A stretch of 64,000 bases of DNA from Scalesia atractyloides (GCA_947069175.1 CAMTDV010000017.1:37271126-37335125), one strand, 5' to 3'; counted from the stretch's first letter, positions 34,620 to 47,548 are shown. The notes: generated by a model not told the origin, from the letters alone. Translations and numbers: made by a program.

Positions 34620-35820
34620 ATGGCTAATTCAGATCAGGCTCATAGAAGACGCACCCGATGGTGATGCAAATGCTAATTCAGTCATGAATAAAAATGATCT
34701 TCAAAATCTAATTGCCACAGAAGTTGGCAAGGCCATGAATGCCTTTGTGACAAAACAGCAGGAGTCGAGTGCTTCTCACCCCAAACATACATGAAAACAT
34801 ACCTCCAACCCATCTCCAAACCACACTAAAAGCCTCCTTCAAATAAGAAGGAAAACTTTGTACACTCCTCAAATGTGAGGAGTGAGAGGCAGGAACATCA
34901 ATACAAGACACATACCTACAAGATGGTTGTTCCTATAAATACTTTGTGTCTTGTAAGCCTCGTGATTTTAACGGGGAGAAAGGAGCTGTGGAAGCTCTTA
35001 GTTGGTTGGATGAGATGGAAACTATAGTTGAGATCAGCGGCTGTGCTAACAAAGATATGGTAAAGTTTGTGTCACAATCGTTTAAGGGTGATGCCCTAAT
35101 CTGGTGGAAGGCTATGGTTCAGACTGCTGGAAAAGTACATTTACTTGAGCTGGTCCAAGTTTGTGAACATGGTTAAGGAAACATACTGTCCACCTCATGA
35201 GTTGGAAAAGATAGGGACAGACTTCTTAACTCTGTCAATGAAGAATTTGGATTGTCGGAAATATGTGACCGACTACAACCTCCTTGTCTAGGTTAGTACC
35301 ATACCTAGCTTCCCCTGAACCAAAACGAATTGCTCGTTTCATTGGTGGACTGGCACCTGAAATCAAAGGAATGGTTAGGGCTTCAAAGCCCAATACTTAT
35401 AGGTCTGTTGTAGACCTATCTCTGTCTCTCACTCAAGATTTAGTGAGACAGAGGTCAGTCAGAGCAGAGACTGATGGAAAGAGGAAGAGGGAGGATGATA
35501 ACTCCCAACGGTTCAAGAAGAAAGGGAAATCTGGATCCCATAAGAACCAGAATAGGTATGAGGATAGACCTGTGTGCAAGGTCTGCAACAAGTGACACGG
35601 AGGACAGTGTCGGTTTGACCCACAAGCTAAGCCTTGTGGTATCTGTAAGAAAATGGGGCATAAGACCCTGGACTGCAGAGATATTAAGGATGCTACTTGC
35701 TTCAAATGTGGCGAGAAGGGCCACATAAAGACTAACTGCTCAAAGACCGACAAAGACGATACTGCAAAGTCTGGTGGGGTAAAGAAAGGGAACGCTCGGG
35801 CCTTTCAGATGAATGCTTGA
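34620..35820 (+). pseudogene. Element C gag
   Basis: MANSDQAHRRRTR opens at 34620, then a frameshift to NKNDLQNLIATEVGKAMNAF. After a broken stretch the capsid blocks follow: CKPRDFNGEKGAVEALSWLD, GDALIWWKAMVQTAGK, YCPPHELEKIGTDFL and RIARFIGGLAPEIKGMVRAS. Two zinc knuckles, CGICKKMGHKTLDC and CFKCGEKGHIKTNC, lie at 35635-35740. Stops at 34792, 35174, 35593 and 35818, plus shifts, show that it is dead. Confidence 0.88.
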
Positions 35821-36290
35821 GAGGCCGTCAACAATAATAATGTCATAAAAGGTACTTTCCTCATCAACGACACTTTTGCTGGAGTTCTTTTTTATTAGGG
35901 GGCTGATAAGTCATTTGTAGACCATAGGTTTAGTAAACTATTAAACTTGCCCGTAAGAACTCTAGACATAACATATGAAGTAGAACTCGCTGACGGAACC
36001 ATAGAAACTGTTTCTTCCATTCTGGATGGATGTTTTATATCCATCAAGAATCATTTGATTCCTATCTCTCTTCTGCCAATGAAATTGGCGGGGTTCGATG
36101 TAGTCTTAGGCATGGATTGGTTATCTCATAACCAAACCCGCATTGCCTGTGATAAGAAACTAATCGAGATTAAATCCCCACCCGGTGATGTGCTCACCAT
36201 CTTTGGAGATATACACCACGGATTGCTAGAAAAGCATCTATGCTTAAGGCCTCTCGGTGTATGAAGAGAGGTTGTGTTATCTATATGCCA
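35821..36290 (+). pseudogene. Element C protease, active site destroyed
   Basis: After GTFLINDTFAGVLF the expected DTGAD is Y-stop-GAD (about 35893-35905). The rest (LPVRTLDITYEVELADGTIE, ILDGC, LAGFDVVLGMDWLSHNQTR) is well kept to 36264. Confidence 0.88.
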
Positions 36291-37852
36291 CAGGTAACCA
36301 TCGATGAATCTAAGCCGAAGATCGAAGATATACCCGTTATCTCTGAGTACCCTAATGTCTTCCCTGAGGAATTACCAAGTTGCAAGAGCCTCCCATCGCG
36401 TAGCACCGACAGAAATGAAGGAATTAAGAACCCAACTTGATGAACTTCTGGAGAAAGGCTTCATACAGCCTAGTTCATCACTGTAGGGAGCTCCGATATA
36501 GTTTGTTAAAAAGAAGGACGGTTCAATGCGCATGTGCATTGAGCTAAACAAAATAACGATCAAGAATCGTTATCCATTGCCTAGGATCGACGACCTGTTT
36601 GATCAGCTTCAAGGGGCAAGTTACTTTTCTAAGATAGATCTAAGGTCGGGCTACCATCAATTAAAGGTCAGAACTGAAGATGTTCCGAAGACGGCCTTCA
36701 GAACGAGGTACAGTCACTATGAATTTCTAGTGATGCCTTTCGGGCTCACTAATGCACTTGCAACATTCATGGATCTCATGAATATAGTCAGCAATCCTTA
36801 TTTAGATAAGTTTGTCATTGTCTTTATTGACGACATACTTATCCATTCTCGTAATCAATCTGATCATGAGAAACATCTTAGGTGCATCCTCGAGTTGTTA
36901 CAAAAGGAGAAGTTGTATGTTAAATTCTCCAAGTGCGAATTTTGGCTTCGCCAAGTCCAGTTTCTTGGACATGTTGTTAGTGAACGTGGTATTCAGGTGG
37001 ATCCCGCCAAGATTGAAGCTATTATGAACTGGGAAGCACCGAAGACCCCTTCAGAGATTCGCAGCTTCCTAGGGTTAGCTGGGTATTATAGAAGATTCAT
37101 TGAGAACTTCTCAAGGATAGCCACTCCTTTAACTACTTTGACCCGTAAAAATATCAAGTTTGACTGGGGTCCAAAACAACAAGAATCCTTCGAGACATTG
37201 AAGCAAAAGCTGAGCAATGCTCCAGTACTAACTCTGCCAGAAGGCATTGAAGAATTTGTCATTTATTGTGATGCTTCGCACACTGGTATGGGCTATGTGC
37301 TAATGCAAAAAGGCAAAGTGATTGCCTATGCATCACGACAACTCAAGGTACATGAAAAGAATTACACCACCCATGATTTGGAATTGGGTGTCGTTGTATA
37401 TGCACTAAAGCTATGGAGACACTATCTTCATGGAACTAAGTGTATTATATACACTGATCACAAGAGTCTTCAACACCTGTTTAACTAGAAGGATATGAAT
37501 ATGCGACAACGCCGATGGATGGAAACACTTAATGACTATGATTGTGAGATACGCTACCATCCAGGCAAAGCAAATGTAGTTGCCAATGCGCTTAGCCGCA
37601 AAGAAAGGGTTAAGCCGATTAGGATTAATGCCAAAAGCATAGAAGTCAGAAACAACTTAAATGAAAAGCTGCTTGATGCGCAAAAGCAAGCCATGTTAGA
37701 GGCTAACCTTCCTAGCGAAGGATTAAAAGGTACTATTGAGCAGTTAACGCCTGAACAAGATGGAATCTTTAGACTTAATGATAGAATCTGGGTTCCAGTT
37801 TTCGGAGGACTTAGGGATCTAATCCTCCAAGAAGCGCACAATTCAAGATACT
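36291..37852 (+). pseudogene. Element C reverse transcriptase and RNase H, cut before integrase
   Basis: The RT start is shifted and has an internal deletion between FPEELP and ASHRVAPTEMKELRTQL. A stop lies at 36484. From 36526 a 320-codon frame holds YPLPRIDDLFDQLQG, DLRSGYHQLKV, MPFGLTN, VIVFIDDILIHSRN and FLGLAGYYRRFIENFSRIAT, then RNase H VIYCDAS, LELGVVVYALKLWRHYL and YTDHKSLQHLFN. A single TAG (37486) breaks the frame, which continues with YHPGKANVVANALSRKE. It ends at ILQEAHNSRYL, the lead-in to the integrase zinc domain, exactly where LTR G begins. Confidence 0.92.
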
Positions 37853-39240
37853 TGATGTCTGTCATAAGGAACATGCAAAAACCAACTAACTCTGTAGAAA
37901 GGCTAAGTCGGATATCGAACCAGAGGAGGATTGTGAAAAATGTAATAATGCTAAGTATTATCTAAAAACTATAAAAACTCAACTTGAATTTGACTGATTT
38001 GAGAATTAATTAAATTATGAACTAAGAAAATGAGTTTTTATCAATAAGAGGAAAGATGGTTCCTCCGGACTTTAGGTTTTGCAGTTAAATACAACTATTT
38101 GTTCAATTGAAATCACCTACATGGACATAGATGTTAAACCTAATTAATCGATTGTGATAATCAATGACTAAGTACTCTGATCAATACATGACGAGAGGTT
38201 ATCAAATAACTATCAATTGCAATTACTAACCCCTAATCCCATAGCAAATATATCCCAATTACTAGAACTCTCGGGAATTGAATGATTAAGAATCAAGGTT
38301 TGAACAAAAACAATCGTTTACAATCAATTAATCAAATCAATGGTGAAAACCATCGAATGCTTAGATCACCGAGTCAAAACAATTGTCACGAACACATAAA
38401 AGTAGCTAACTTACAAAAACCCTCCAACCGGAGGAAACCAAAAGAGTTTAGCCACTCATCTCATAAGTGAAATCAACAAAAGATTGAAGAACAGATGAAA
38501 TTATGATCGTGGTTGATGAATCGGTGTGTGGAATGATGGATTGTGGTGAAAAAGCTTCCGTCTTTATGCTCTTTGATGGTGATTTTCGTCCTTAGAGATG
38601 TTGGATATATTTGAAGGCTTCCCAAAACCCTAATATATCCAAAAAGACCATTTTTCGCGTTTTTCCGGAACCACAACCGTCACCGACGGTCCTCCACCGT
38701 CAGTGACGGTGGAGAGTTGCTGTTGTTGATGAAATACTTAACCGTCACCGACGGTAAGGGGGCCGTCAGTGACGGTCACCTGTTTCTGTTTCTTTCTTGA
38801 CCACCCTTCCTCACCGTCAATGACGGTGAGGGAACCGTTGGCGACGGTCGTGGGCCTTCTTCCTTTTTTTCTTCCTTTGTTCAACTTTCAGCAAATGACA
38901 CTTTGGCCCCTGAACTTTGAATCTTCCATTTCCTCATATAATAAAGCACAAACCACTATAAATTAATGACCGAATGGTCCCTAGACTTCATCCGTTCCCG
39001 CATATCGCACTCATACGACTCGTAATCAACCGACAACTTCCGAATCAGACTTCAAGCTGCACGTGTCATCTTCAAACATTCCACTTGCATTTTAACTCCC
39101 GTAACTTTACCAAGTTACCTGTTTTACCTGCAAAACAACTAGATCTCGTAGTTAACATATTCTAGGCAAGTAAACACACACAACATACATAAAATTCGTC
39201 ATTTAACCACTTTAATACTCGGCTTTCACCTTCTACATCA
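37853..39240 (-). repeat. Element G 3' LTR (Athila-like)
   Basis: 1,388 bp. + strand start TGATGTCTGTCATAAGG resembles the start of LTR E (TGATGACTGTCGTAAGG), and the minus-strand start TGATGTAGAAGG follows a tract like that of E. No second copy is in the window, so both ends rest on this comparison. Confidence 0.75.
38676..38849. repeat. Palindrome array ACCGTCANTGACGGT in LTR G
   Basis: Units at 38676-38690 (ACCGTCACCGACGGT), 38694-38711, 38741-38755, 38762-38776, 38812-38828 and 38833-38849. Two versions, CCGTCACCGACGG and CCGTCAGTGACGG, alternate. Just beyond, at about 38626-38636, the minus strand reads GGATATATTAGGG, a possible TATA region. Confidence 0.88.
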
Positions 39241-39253
39241 CATTCTCACACTT
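39241..39253 (-). other. Element G polypurine tract
   Basis: Minus-strand AAGTGTGAGAATG precedes the LTR; element E has AAGTGTGAGGATT in the same place. Confidence 0.6.
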
Positions 39254-40704
39254 ACCTTTGATTGTCCTCAAGCAAACCAACTATAACTAATCACCACACT
39301 AATCAATACCTCTAAACCCTTAACCAGTTCAGTTCTCAAGTCATACCCGTCCCATAGACTGACACAATTAAGATTGACAGCCTGATAAGCAATTCATGCA
39401 ACTTCACAACATAAGACTTGTCTATCTAAAACTAACATGTTTAAAATACTACACATGCTACACACCTCTCACAATATCATCTCCTCTCGGGTTAATATCT
39501 GGACTAGTGTGCAATGTGCTAGTATATAACACTCAGTTAAGTAAATATGAAATCCTGTAATCATAGGCTTGCATGACAATCACACCTCCACTGTATCATC
39601 TAACACTGCACATATCAAAAGGACTTTTTCGATTTGGGTTTAAGCTAAGGTAGGGAAAATTTTAGGATTTTCCTTTTCTAATTGACTCACAAACAATAAT
39701 CAGACCATGATAACTTTATTCAAACTCAACTTAGGTTGGTTTCTATCCAAACTATAAATAACAATCAACTTTCTTTTTGTTCTATTCTCTTCATTTTCTG
39801 TATTTTTGTAAATTTTCTGATTTTCTCTTTCTTCTTTTTTTTCAATATCATCATGGTCGGTCTTCACAAAACAATGGGTGAACAAACGAAAGGTAATCAG
39901 GCTCAACGGGCTACTAAGGGAATTTGATGGACACACAATACTAAACACAAACACAAATGAAGAACAAATACCCTAATGCCTTTATCACCTATGTGCACAT
40001 GTTAAACCCACAATTTCAGCATGCATCACACAAGTTCTAACACAGAATAACACATAGCCTGCTCTCAACAAACAAATTCATCATAAAATGCATCTTCTCC
40101 ATCTACAGGCTCAAGATCTCACCAAGAAAAGGTAAAAAGGGTTAACGACATGTAGCATATGCGATTAGAAACATATTACCCTAGATAGACATCTCTTTCC
40201 AATTCTTCTCTATAAAAATACTTGCCAAGCCTATTCTCATGAAACTTAAAGGAACAACCATGACAAGGGAACTAATCTAGTCTACTACCGGTAAGGAATT
40301 TATTAGTGATCGAGACTTTAGGTTTTCATATCCAATTAGCAAGCTTAAGGCGATGAAAAATTTAAAATTATCAAAATTTTCAAATTTTTCAGTTTTCATC
40401 GATTTCCAATCACTAATTAATCTCTTCAAACTTTTATCCACAAATCCCTTCCCGGGCTTCCCATCCCCACACTTGAGATACATTGTCCCCAATGTATGGT
40501 ACTTTTAAAACTTTACCCGGGAATCCAATCAAACATACCTAGCTGAGCGGCTAACTCCTAACACATAAATAACACACATTCCCATAACACAACATAATAA
40601 GTTCAAACACCAACAAACATAAACACGCGAAAATAAAGCAGTAAATTGTTCAACACAAATAGAAAGAGCACATGGACCTGAACGAATCAGAGAGTGCTCA
40701 CTGG
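39254..40704 (-). other. Element G 3' untranslated stretch
   Basis: No gene. It contains CCACACTTGAGATACATTGT at about 40468, a phrase matched before LTR E (CCACACTTAGATTCTGCATTG at 43477), which supports a shared Athila-like 3' architecture. Confidence 0.55.
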
Positions 40705-41338
40705 CTACGATGGACCCGGTGGTCCACCACAATACTCGCCCAAATGCTCGTAAAAGGAGCTCATGTCAAAAATGTCCGCCAAGCCCCCTGCTTGCGGGTT
40801 CTGCTGCTGCGAAGAGGATGAGGACGGAGCTCCTTGCTGCTGCTGCTGTGACGGGTACTCATAGGGCGGCGGCTGATATGGGTAAGAACTCTGAAAATGT
40901 GGTTCCGAATACTCCCTGGGCAACCACATTGAACCATGAACCTGAGGCATCGGGTGGCGAGGTGTACCAGGCTCATATGGGGACAACTGACTGTAATCCA
41001 CATAAGGTGGATTCTCGGTATATGGAACTCCGTTATAATAATCCTGATAGTGTCGGAGCTGATTCTCATCGTATGCCCTCATGTTCAACTCCATTTCACC
41101 ACTAATATGGCGTACCCGATCGGATCGCCGCATGAACCCCATTAAATCCTCGTGTTGCCTCTCCCTCGTAACATCCAGACGTGAGCCTTGATCGTATAAT
41201 GATTGCTGCCATGTCTCCCAACCTGTATAATCTCGCGGTTGGCTGCTCTGGACCCTCGTTTGCATGTCATCATCAAATACACCCCATGAGTACTCAGACT
41301 GCCTCGGATGTTCATGTTGCCTGCCCGACCCTGCACCT
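40705..41338 (-). pseudogene. Element G ORF, C-terminal part (Gln/Ser-rich)
   Basis: Minus-strand frame entering at GAGSGRQHEHPRQSEYSWG and running through DVTRERQHEDLMGFMRRSDR, YPSQQQQQGAPSSSSS and FYEHLGEYCGGPPGPS to a stop at 40705. Its N-terminal part is at 48777-49440, on the far side of element E; the two join in frame across one copy of CACCT, giving VDVG then AGSGRQ. The role is unknown. It sits between the pol region and the 3' LTR, the place of the third ORF of Athila-like elements. Confidence 0.8.
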
Positions 41339-42576
41339 TGATGACTGTCGTAAGGGTCAATCAAAAACCTAATTAAACTACGTAGATAGAGTAAGTAGGG
41401 TATCGTATCCACGGAGAATTTGTGGTTAATGTCGCGTTTATATCTAAGAACTAAATTACCTAACTTGGGGGTTTGATTGATTGATTGATTGATTGTAAAA
41501 ACGCTAAAACTAACTAGAAAGATTGTAATCAATGAGAGAAAAAAATAACTTCCACCCGGAATCCCAATTACCCGTTTAACATCAAAACTCGTTTATCAAT
41601 TCTGGACACCACATAGACATGGTCTCGGAATTAATGAATTTGGTTAGCTATTAAGGATAGTTTTTAAGATTCACTATGCCACCTAACAACCCGCTTGTTT
41701 GCGTCAATTACCCATCAATTTACTAACCCGCTAACGATGCAAGGAAATCGCCAATACGCTTAATAAACGACAAGTAATTCAACCACAAGAAACATTTACC
41801 AAGAATCCAACACAAGTGGTCAAGCTGTACCAGTCACAACGAATAAATAAACAAGGTTCAATGCGAAACAAAGTAAAAGTTCATCCGGGCGAAAGTCACA
41901 AAGAGCTTAGCCGCGCATAGTTGTCATCCCGTGTCGCGAACTCACATCTGCCATAAAAACTCTCTTCTCTTTTGCGATCTCCAAAAGCTGCCGTCCAAGA
42001 ATAAAATGCCTCCAAAGATATCCCCCCTTTTATAATAAAACTTGCTTCAGAAGATTCCCATCCACCGACTGTTTGTGTTACGGTTTACGATATTGATTAA
42101 TGCATGAACGTGGGCCCACCTTAATTGATTTAGAAATTCAGCCCAATCACTAAAAGTAATTGGAAGCCCACGTGACTTTCTTTTTGCTATCTTCGGTTCT
42201 TTATTAGCACCCAATAATCTAATTTAGCAATTAATTCACTTCACCACTTGAATTCTTATTTGTTCTTTAAATCTCGAATACACCTGCAAATATGAAGCAA
42301 CATGTGCACTTTAATTTTCTTTCAATTCCACTAACCACACAATCATTATCCAAGTTATTTTACTCCTACATATAATAATCTAAATATCATTTAAATTAAC
42401 ATTATGTAGTTTCAACATAACTGATTATTAACATATCTTTCAATTTATAATTTGACTGTGTTAACTCATTTTCATCTTACTATCTAAACCAACTAAAATG
42501 ATATATTTTTTACAACTATCGATGCATTTGTATCATAATTTATGTTCAATAACATGTACCTAAAATGCACCGATCA
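41339..42576 (-). repeat. Element E 3' LTR
   Basis: 1,238 bp; minus-strand start TGATCGGTGCATTTTAGG after the tract AAGTGTGAGGATT, end CGACAGTCATCA. TATA-like TATAAAAG on the minus strand at 42027-42034. Confidence 0.88.
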
Positions 42577-43952
42577 AATCCTCACACTTATTTTTTTTCG
42601 TCCCGAAAAAATTATATGCAATGGAATCACAATCAACTCAGTGGCTTCCAATATATTCGGTTATTTTATTAAAACAAATCTAATCATACGTTAACCAAGA
42701 TTGCAGGTATATGATCCACCTAAACCCAACCACCGGTTTCCAAGGCCTCATTCATGATTCGATAAGTTTAAGTGAATTATTCATCTATGGATCCCACACT
42801 CAAGAGACCACAACGCTAGCTAATCCTGCTTCGAGCTTATGAGATTACCATCTTATATAAAAATTGTTATATATTTCCGATTAAATTTATGATGGATGAT
42901 GGATGATGTTATGAGCTTTGATATGCATTTTTTTATGATTAGCTTAGCGGACATACCTCGCATGAGTCACCATCCCCGCGGCAATACCATAGGCTTTGTT
43001 TCTTTTTTTTCGACATACAGCTCAAATGTATTGATGGAATGAATTTTTCGGGCGCTACCTTGTTTCGGATTTGTTTTCACAAAAAGAAACAGATGTGCCA
43101 ATTTAATCGGAAAAATTTATAAGCTTTTTACTTATGACGTACCTCTTATGCTTTCCATAGTTTCAGCTTTGTCACAGCTCCTAAGGCGGGAACCCACAAG
43201 AATCCTAATATTTAAGTTGTTTAAATCGATCCTAAGAAACTTGTCAACCGGCTGGGCCTACCCACCTATCCTAAGTTAGACGCATGTTCGACCATATAAT
43301 TATCTCATATATATAGTAATCGAAAGCCACCGATCTAATTATATCTATCATCTTCCATTTTGTGTAAAAACTTTTACGAGACATTTTCTAACTTTTTCAT
43401 GTTTTTTTTTTTTGATTTTTTTTAATAAAAACTCAAACCTATATACAACATAAACTACAACACTAGTTTCCCTCCCCACACTTAGATTCTGCATTGTCCT
43501 CAATGGAGTAAGAAACTACCTAACTAAAAACTCTAAAAAATATACAACATCAACAACAACAAAAATGGAACAGACTCCCCTGGCTTAAAGCGTAGAATCC
43601 TCGTGCGTCGTGTTCCAGCATGACCGTATAGCATTTCATTCGGTCGCATTAAGCAAAGACTCTGTTCGCTCTCTACAAGTGTTGTTTAAATCATCCCCGT
43701 CCAAATGGCGATTGAGTATGGATAGTTCCGATTAAATCCCGTGCATTGTCCTCTCACTTGCACTAGAACGTACATGGGATTTCACTAAACATCCCCATAC
43801 TTAGTTAAACACATCCGTGGAGATAATTAATATTTGATAGCTTGCAAGAACACACACACACAACAAAACAAAAATACACTACTCTACATCCTCGGGCTGC
43901 CTCCCGAGAGCGCTAAGTTTAGGGGTCTTCAGCCAGACCGTACCTGATATAC
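42577..43952 (-). other. Element E stretch between protease and 3' LTR
   Basis: No pol gene or other ORF is readable. It includes the phrase CCACACTTAGATTCTGCATTG at 43477, typical of the 3' non-coding part. Confidence 0.6.
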
Positions 43953-45362
43953 TCAAGGCGGTTTAAAAGCATGCTTGCCTCCGGACTTCTCTACGTAATT
44001 TGGCTTCCAATAGTCCGAAAAATTTGCATCCACATACCAGTTAGGATCAAACTTAGCCTCATCGCCACATATGTTTCCACCATCAGGTGGTTTTCCTGCT
44101 TTTGCTCTTTTCTTCACCTTCACCTTTTGAACCGATTCTCTCTTCTTCTCAAGCATGGACCTGTTACACTTAATACCATTCTCATCTTGTGTGTCCTCAC
44201 TCACACGTGAAGTGTATGGAAGAACACATTCACTAGTAACAACTGGTTCACACAACTCATCAACAACATCGTAAGTAATAGATTTTGAGTGAATATTGAA
44301 AAATAACTTACGATTATCAGAACTCATAGTGATCAATCCCTCTCTGCAGTTGATGTGAGCGTTAGCGGTATGTAAGAATGGACGACCAAAAATCACCTTT
44401 TGTTGCTCGTTCATCCTCGTAGGTGCATAGTCCAGCACCATAAAATCTACCGGGTAACAGAACTCTCCCAGCTGAATCATCACATCTTTAACAACCCCAC
44501 GAGGTTGTTTCCAAGTATCATCCGCCAAAATCACTTTTCTATCGAAATCATTCAATGGACCTAATTCATACTGATCAAACAAACTGCCGGGCAGAATATT
44601 CATGCTCGCCCCATAATCCAACAAAGCCCTATGTATCTTCAATTTTCCCACTTTAATAGGAACAAGCGGTGCCCCTAGCTCACTCTCCTCACTTATACCT
44701 GCAACTACTTGAGACAAAGATGTGAGACCTGTATGAACAATCTCAGATGTAGGAATGGTACTTACCGAGTTAACTCTTGCGTTATGTAGAGGATTCCTTG
44801 TAGTATCACTCAGTAATTTTCCTGGATCTCTTTTTCCGTGAGCTACCTCAACCGCCAACTGTTCAACTTGTTTTTCTAAAGCTTGATAAGCTTTGGACTG
44901 AATCTCTTGATCTTTTCTGATTTGCTTCAAAATTTCCATCATCTCATTGTTTGATCCTTCATTCTGATTGCTAGCTTTGCCTTGATCCGGGTTCTGCTGA
45001 TAATTTCTCTGATTGCTCTTGTTGTAACCACCTTGGTTATAGTTCTGGTTATTGTACCCAGATTGCCGGTTTTGATATGCTTGGCTTCCTTGAGTAAGTA
45101 CCTGAAAATTAGGATTTAACTGATTAGTAGTATTACTGTACCTAAAATTTGGATGATTACGCAAACCTGAGTGATATGTGTTTGAATTCATATCAAATCT
45201 CTGTTGATCGCCATAAACCTGGTTGACTTCTTCTTTAGCTGTACCGAAATGTACCGGATAATCTTCCCAAACATGGCCTAAAACACCACACGAGTCACAA
45301 ACTGGGTATGTTTGAGTAGCGTTCAATGCATCTATTCCAGCTAGACCCTTAAACTTTGCCAA
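43953..45362 (-). pseudogene. Element E gag end, protease and unusual C-terminal tail
   Basis: 469 codons without a stop, but no ATG at the start: an in-frame TAG lies just before it, so this is the rest of a longer polyprotein. CDSCGVLGHVWEDY is a zinc knuckle whose last Cys is Tyr. An Asn/Gln/Tyr-rich linker follows (residues about 60-140). The retropepsin region has ALLDYGASMNILPGSLFDQY (DYGAS for the common DLGAS) and KVIFGRPFLHTANAHI. After the protease comes a Lys-rich segment (SVQKVKVKKRAKAGKPP) and a Trp/Tyr-rich end (WYVDANFSDYWKPNY). RT would be expected next and is absent. Confidence 0.85.
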
Positions 45363-46833
45363 CTAGCGTCCAATGTCTCTTTCTCTCTCTCTCTAACTGA
45401 GCCACTCTAGCATTAGACGAACTCACTGGTGTCATCACTGGATATTTCTTGTTCCTATCCAGCTGAGCCTGTCTCTTCGAATCTGCAGCTACAATTTCCA
45501 AATAATCCTAATAAATATCAACATGATTTCGTAAAAACGTACCTCCAGTCACGGCCTTAATATCTCTCCTATCTTCGTTAGAGATGCCATCATGAAACGC
45601 CGTGATCAACTCCCATCTTTGAATACCATGGTGAGGGCAATTTCGGATCAACTGATTGAACCGTTTCCAAGACTCATAAAGTAATTCACCCGGCATTTGT
45701 TGAAACTCTCTAATTGCCGCTCTACCTGATTTGGTTCTTTGCGGGGTATAATATTCCTCTAAAAATTGTTGTTGCATCTCTTACCATGTATGTATGCTAG
45801 CATATGGCAGAGATGTAAACCAATCCCTCGCATCATCTTTTAGTGAAAACTGAAACAACACCAATTTTACCTGATCCGTAGTTAACCCGTGTCCACCAAT
45901 CATACTACAAACTGCCTCAAAATCTGCAATATGTGCATATGGCTCCTCAATACCTTTCCCGTGAAAGGTAGGTAGCATGTTCAGAATGTGCGGTTTTGCT
46001 TCAAAAGAACGGTCCCCATTACCTTGTGCCACTGGCATCACTATCGGTGATGCATGTTCAGCAATCTGTGGCCTGAAGTGACTCTCTACTCCTCGAATAT
46101 TAGGATCCGGAAATCTAGGATCCCTTTGCCAATGACATGGAGCCACTGGTGCTCGCTGAACCGATGGTGGGGTGTGGTATCCATCTCCCCCACGTGGCTG
46201 TCTCAGCTGAAAAGCTGGCTGATTCCGGTTCATTGCCGGATTTTGCATACCACCCTGATATCCCATATAACCCTCGTTCATCCCCCACTCTTCATCTCTA
46301 TACCCATCATCCCATGTCTTACTTCTTGCCATGTTTTCAATAGGCTCATACATCACACCCGACCGGTTCGGGTGTTGAACTAAATTTGGCTGATTCACGG
46401 CCCGTAACGGATTGGGTTGTGGTGGTAACCGGCTCTCTAACAGGTAAAGTGGTCCCCCAATAACGTGAAATTCTCCAATTGGAGCAGATGTTGGTTGGGT
46501 GGTTGAGCTGGATTGTGGTGCCATGGGTGGAGTTTGTTGCGCTTGAGTTTGAATTGGGTACGGGGGAGGTGGCATTGGTGGCATATCAGGAATGGGTTCT
46601 TGCTGTGGTGTTTGTTGTTCCGGTGCTGACTGATTTTCTGGAGTATCCATGTTTGACACTATGGCTTTCCCTTTCAAAGCTGAACGATAAAGTAAGTTCT
46701 GTCTGGCGGTCTTTTCGATTTCGGGGTCGAAAAGCAGTGGCGATGATCTTCCCGAAAACCTGGTATGCATGCAATAATAAATCACCTGCACACAAGCAAA
46801 CAAGAAAAGTACGCGTAATACCGAACAAAACAA
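45363..46833 (-). pseudogene. Element E gag (Athila type)
   Basis: Minus-strand frame with a Pro/Gln-rich N-terminal region after MDTPENQSAPEQQ (ATG at about 46650), then the capsid blocks KPHILNMLPTFHGKGIEEPY, QFSLKDDARDWFTSLPYASI and, after a single TAA at 45781, FQQMPGELLYESWKRFNQLI and RNCPHHGIQRWELITAFHDG. A stop at 45508 and a shift in the (GA)n run at about 45385-45400 lead to the next frame. Upstream of 46770 a polypyrimidine tract and TGTGTGCAG look like a splice acceptor of a leader intron. The 5' splice site would be in the lost leader. Confidence 0.85.
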
Positions 46834-46867
46834 AAATAAACAAAAAGAAATATTTTTGGGTTTTTAT

Positions 46868-47548
46868 GATTTTTAGAAAAGAGCACATGGACCTGAACGA
46901 ATCAGAGAGTGCTCACTGGCTACGATGGACCCGGTGGTCCACCATAATACTCGCCCAAATGCTCGTAAAAGGAGCTCATGTCAAAAATGTCCGCCAAGCC
47001 CCCTGCTTGCGGGTTCTGCTGCTGCGAAGAGGATGAGGACGGAGCTCCTTGCTGCTGCTGCTGTGACGGGTACTCATAGGGCGGCGGCTGATATGGGTAA
47101 GAACTCTGAAAATTGGTTCCGAATACTCCCTGGGCAACCACATTGAACCATGAACCTGAGCCATCGGGTGGCGAGGTGTACCAGGCTCATATGGGGGCAA
47201 CTGACTGTAATCCACATAAGGTGGATTCTCGGTATATGGAACTCCGTTATAATAATCCTGATAGTGTCGGAGCTGATTCTCATCGTATGCCCTCATGTTC
47301 AACTCCATTTCACTACTAATATGGCGTACCCGATCGGATCGCCGCATGAACCCCATTAAATCCTCGTGTTGCCTCTCCCTTGTAACATCCAGACGTGAGC
47401 CTTGATCGTATAATGATTGCTGCCATGTATCCCAACCGGTATAATCTGGCAGTTGGCTGCTCTGGACCCTCGCTTGCATGTCATCATCAAATACACCCCA
47501 TGAGTACTCAGACTCGGATGTTCATGTTGCCTGCTCGACCCTGCACCT
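46868..47548 (-). repeat. Copy of element E's 3' flanking DNA inside element E
   Basis: Matches 40661-41338 over about 680 bp (the CACCT, then the Gln/Ser-rich part of the G ORF and about 35 bases beyond its stop). It starts at the 5' LTR end and breaks off in TAGAAA(A)GAGCAC, after which leader sequence of E follows. A 4-bp loss near 47515 and a 1-bp loss at about 47114 disrupt the frame in this copy. Confidence 0.9.

Larger units (their letters stand above)
17081..37852 (+). mobile_element. Element C: Ty3-gypsy retrotransposon, 5' part, interrupted
   Basis: Order: 5' LTR (17081-19683 and 30161-30776, split by element D), PBS, an extra proline/histidine-rich ORF, a gene-free stretch with two MITEs, gag, protease, RT and RNase H. 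It stops at 37852 inside the region between RNase H and integrase, where the LTR of element G begins. No integrase and no 3' LTR occur in the window. The five bases before it are TCAGA (17076-17080); the partner copy is missing. Confidence 0.85.

Noticed and set aside
40710..41105. 131-codon + strand ORF
   Set aside because: Shadow of the element G ORF on the minus strand; the same shadow appears in the duplicate at 46925.
46920..47479. Second functional copy of the G ORF
   Set aside because: It is a partial duplicate with a 4-bp and a 1-bp loss and no start region.
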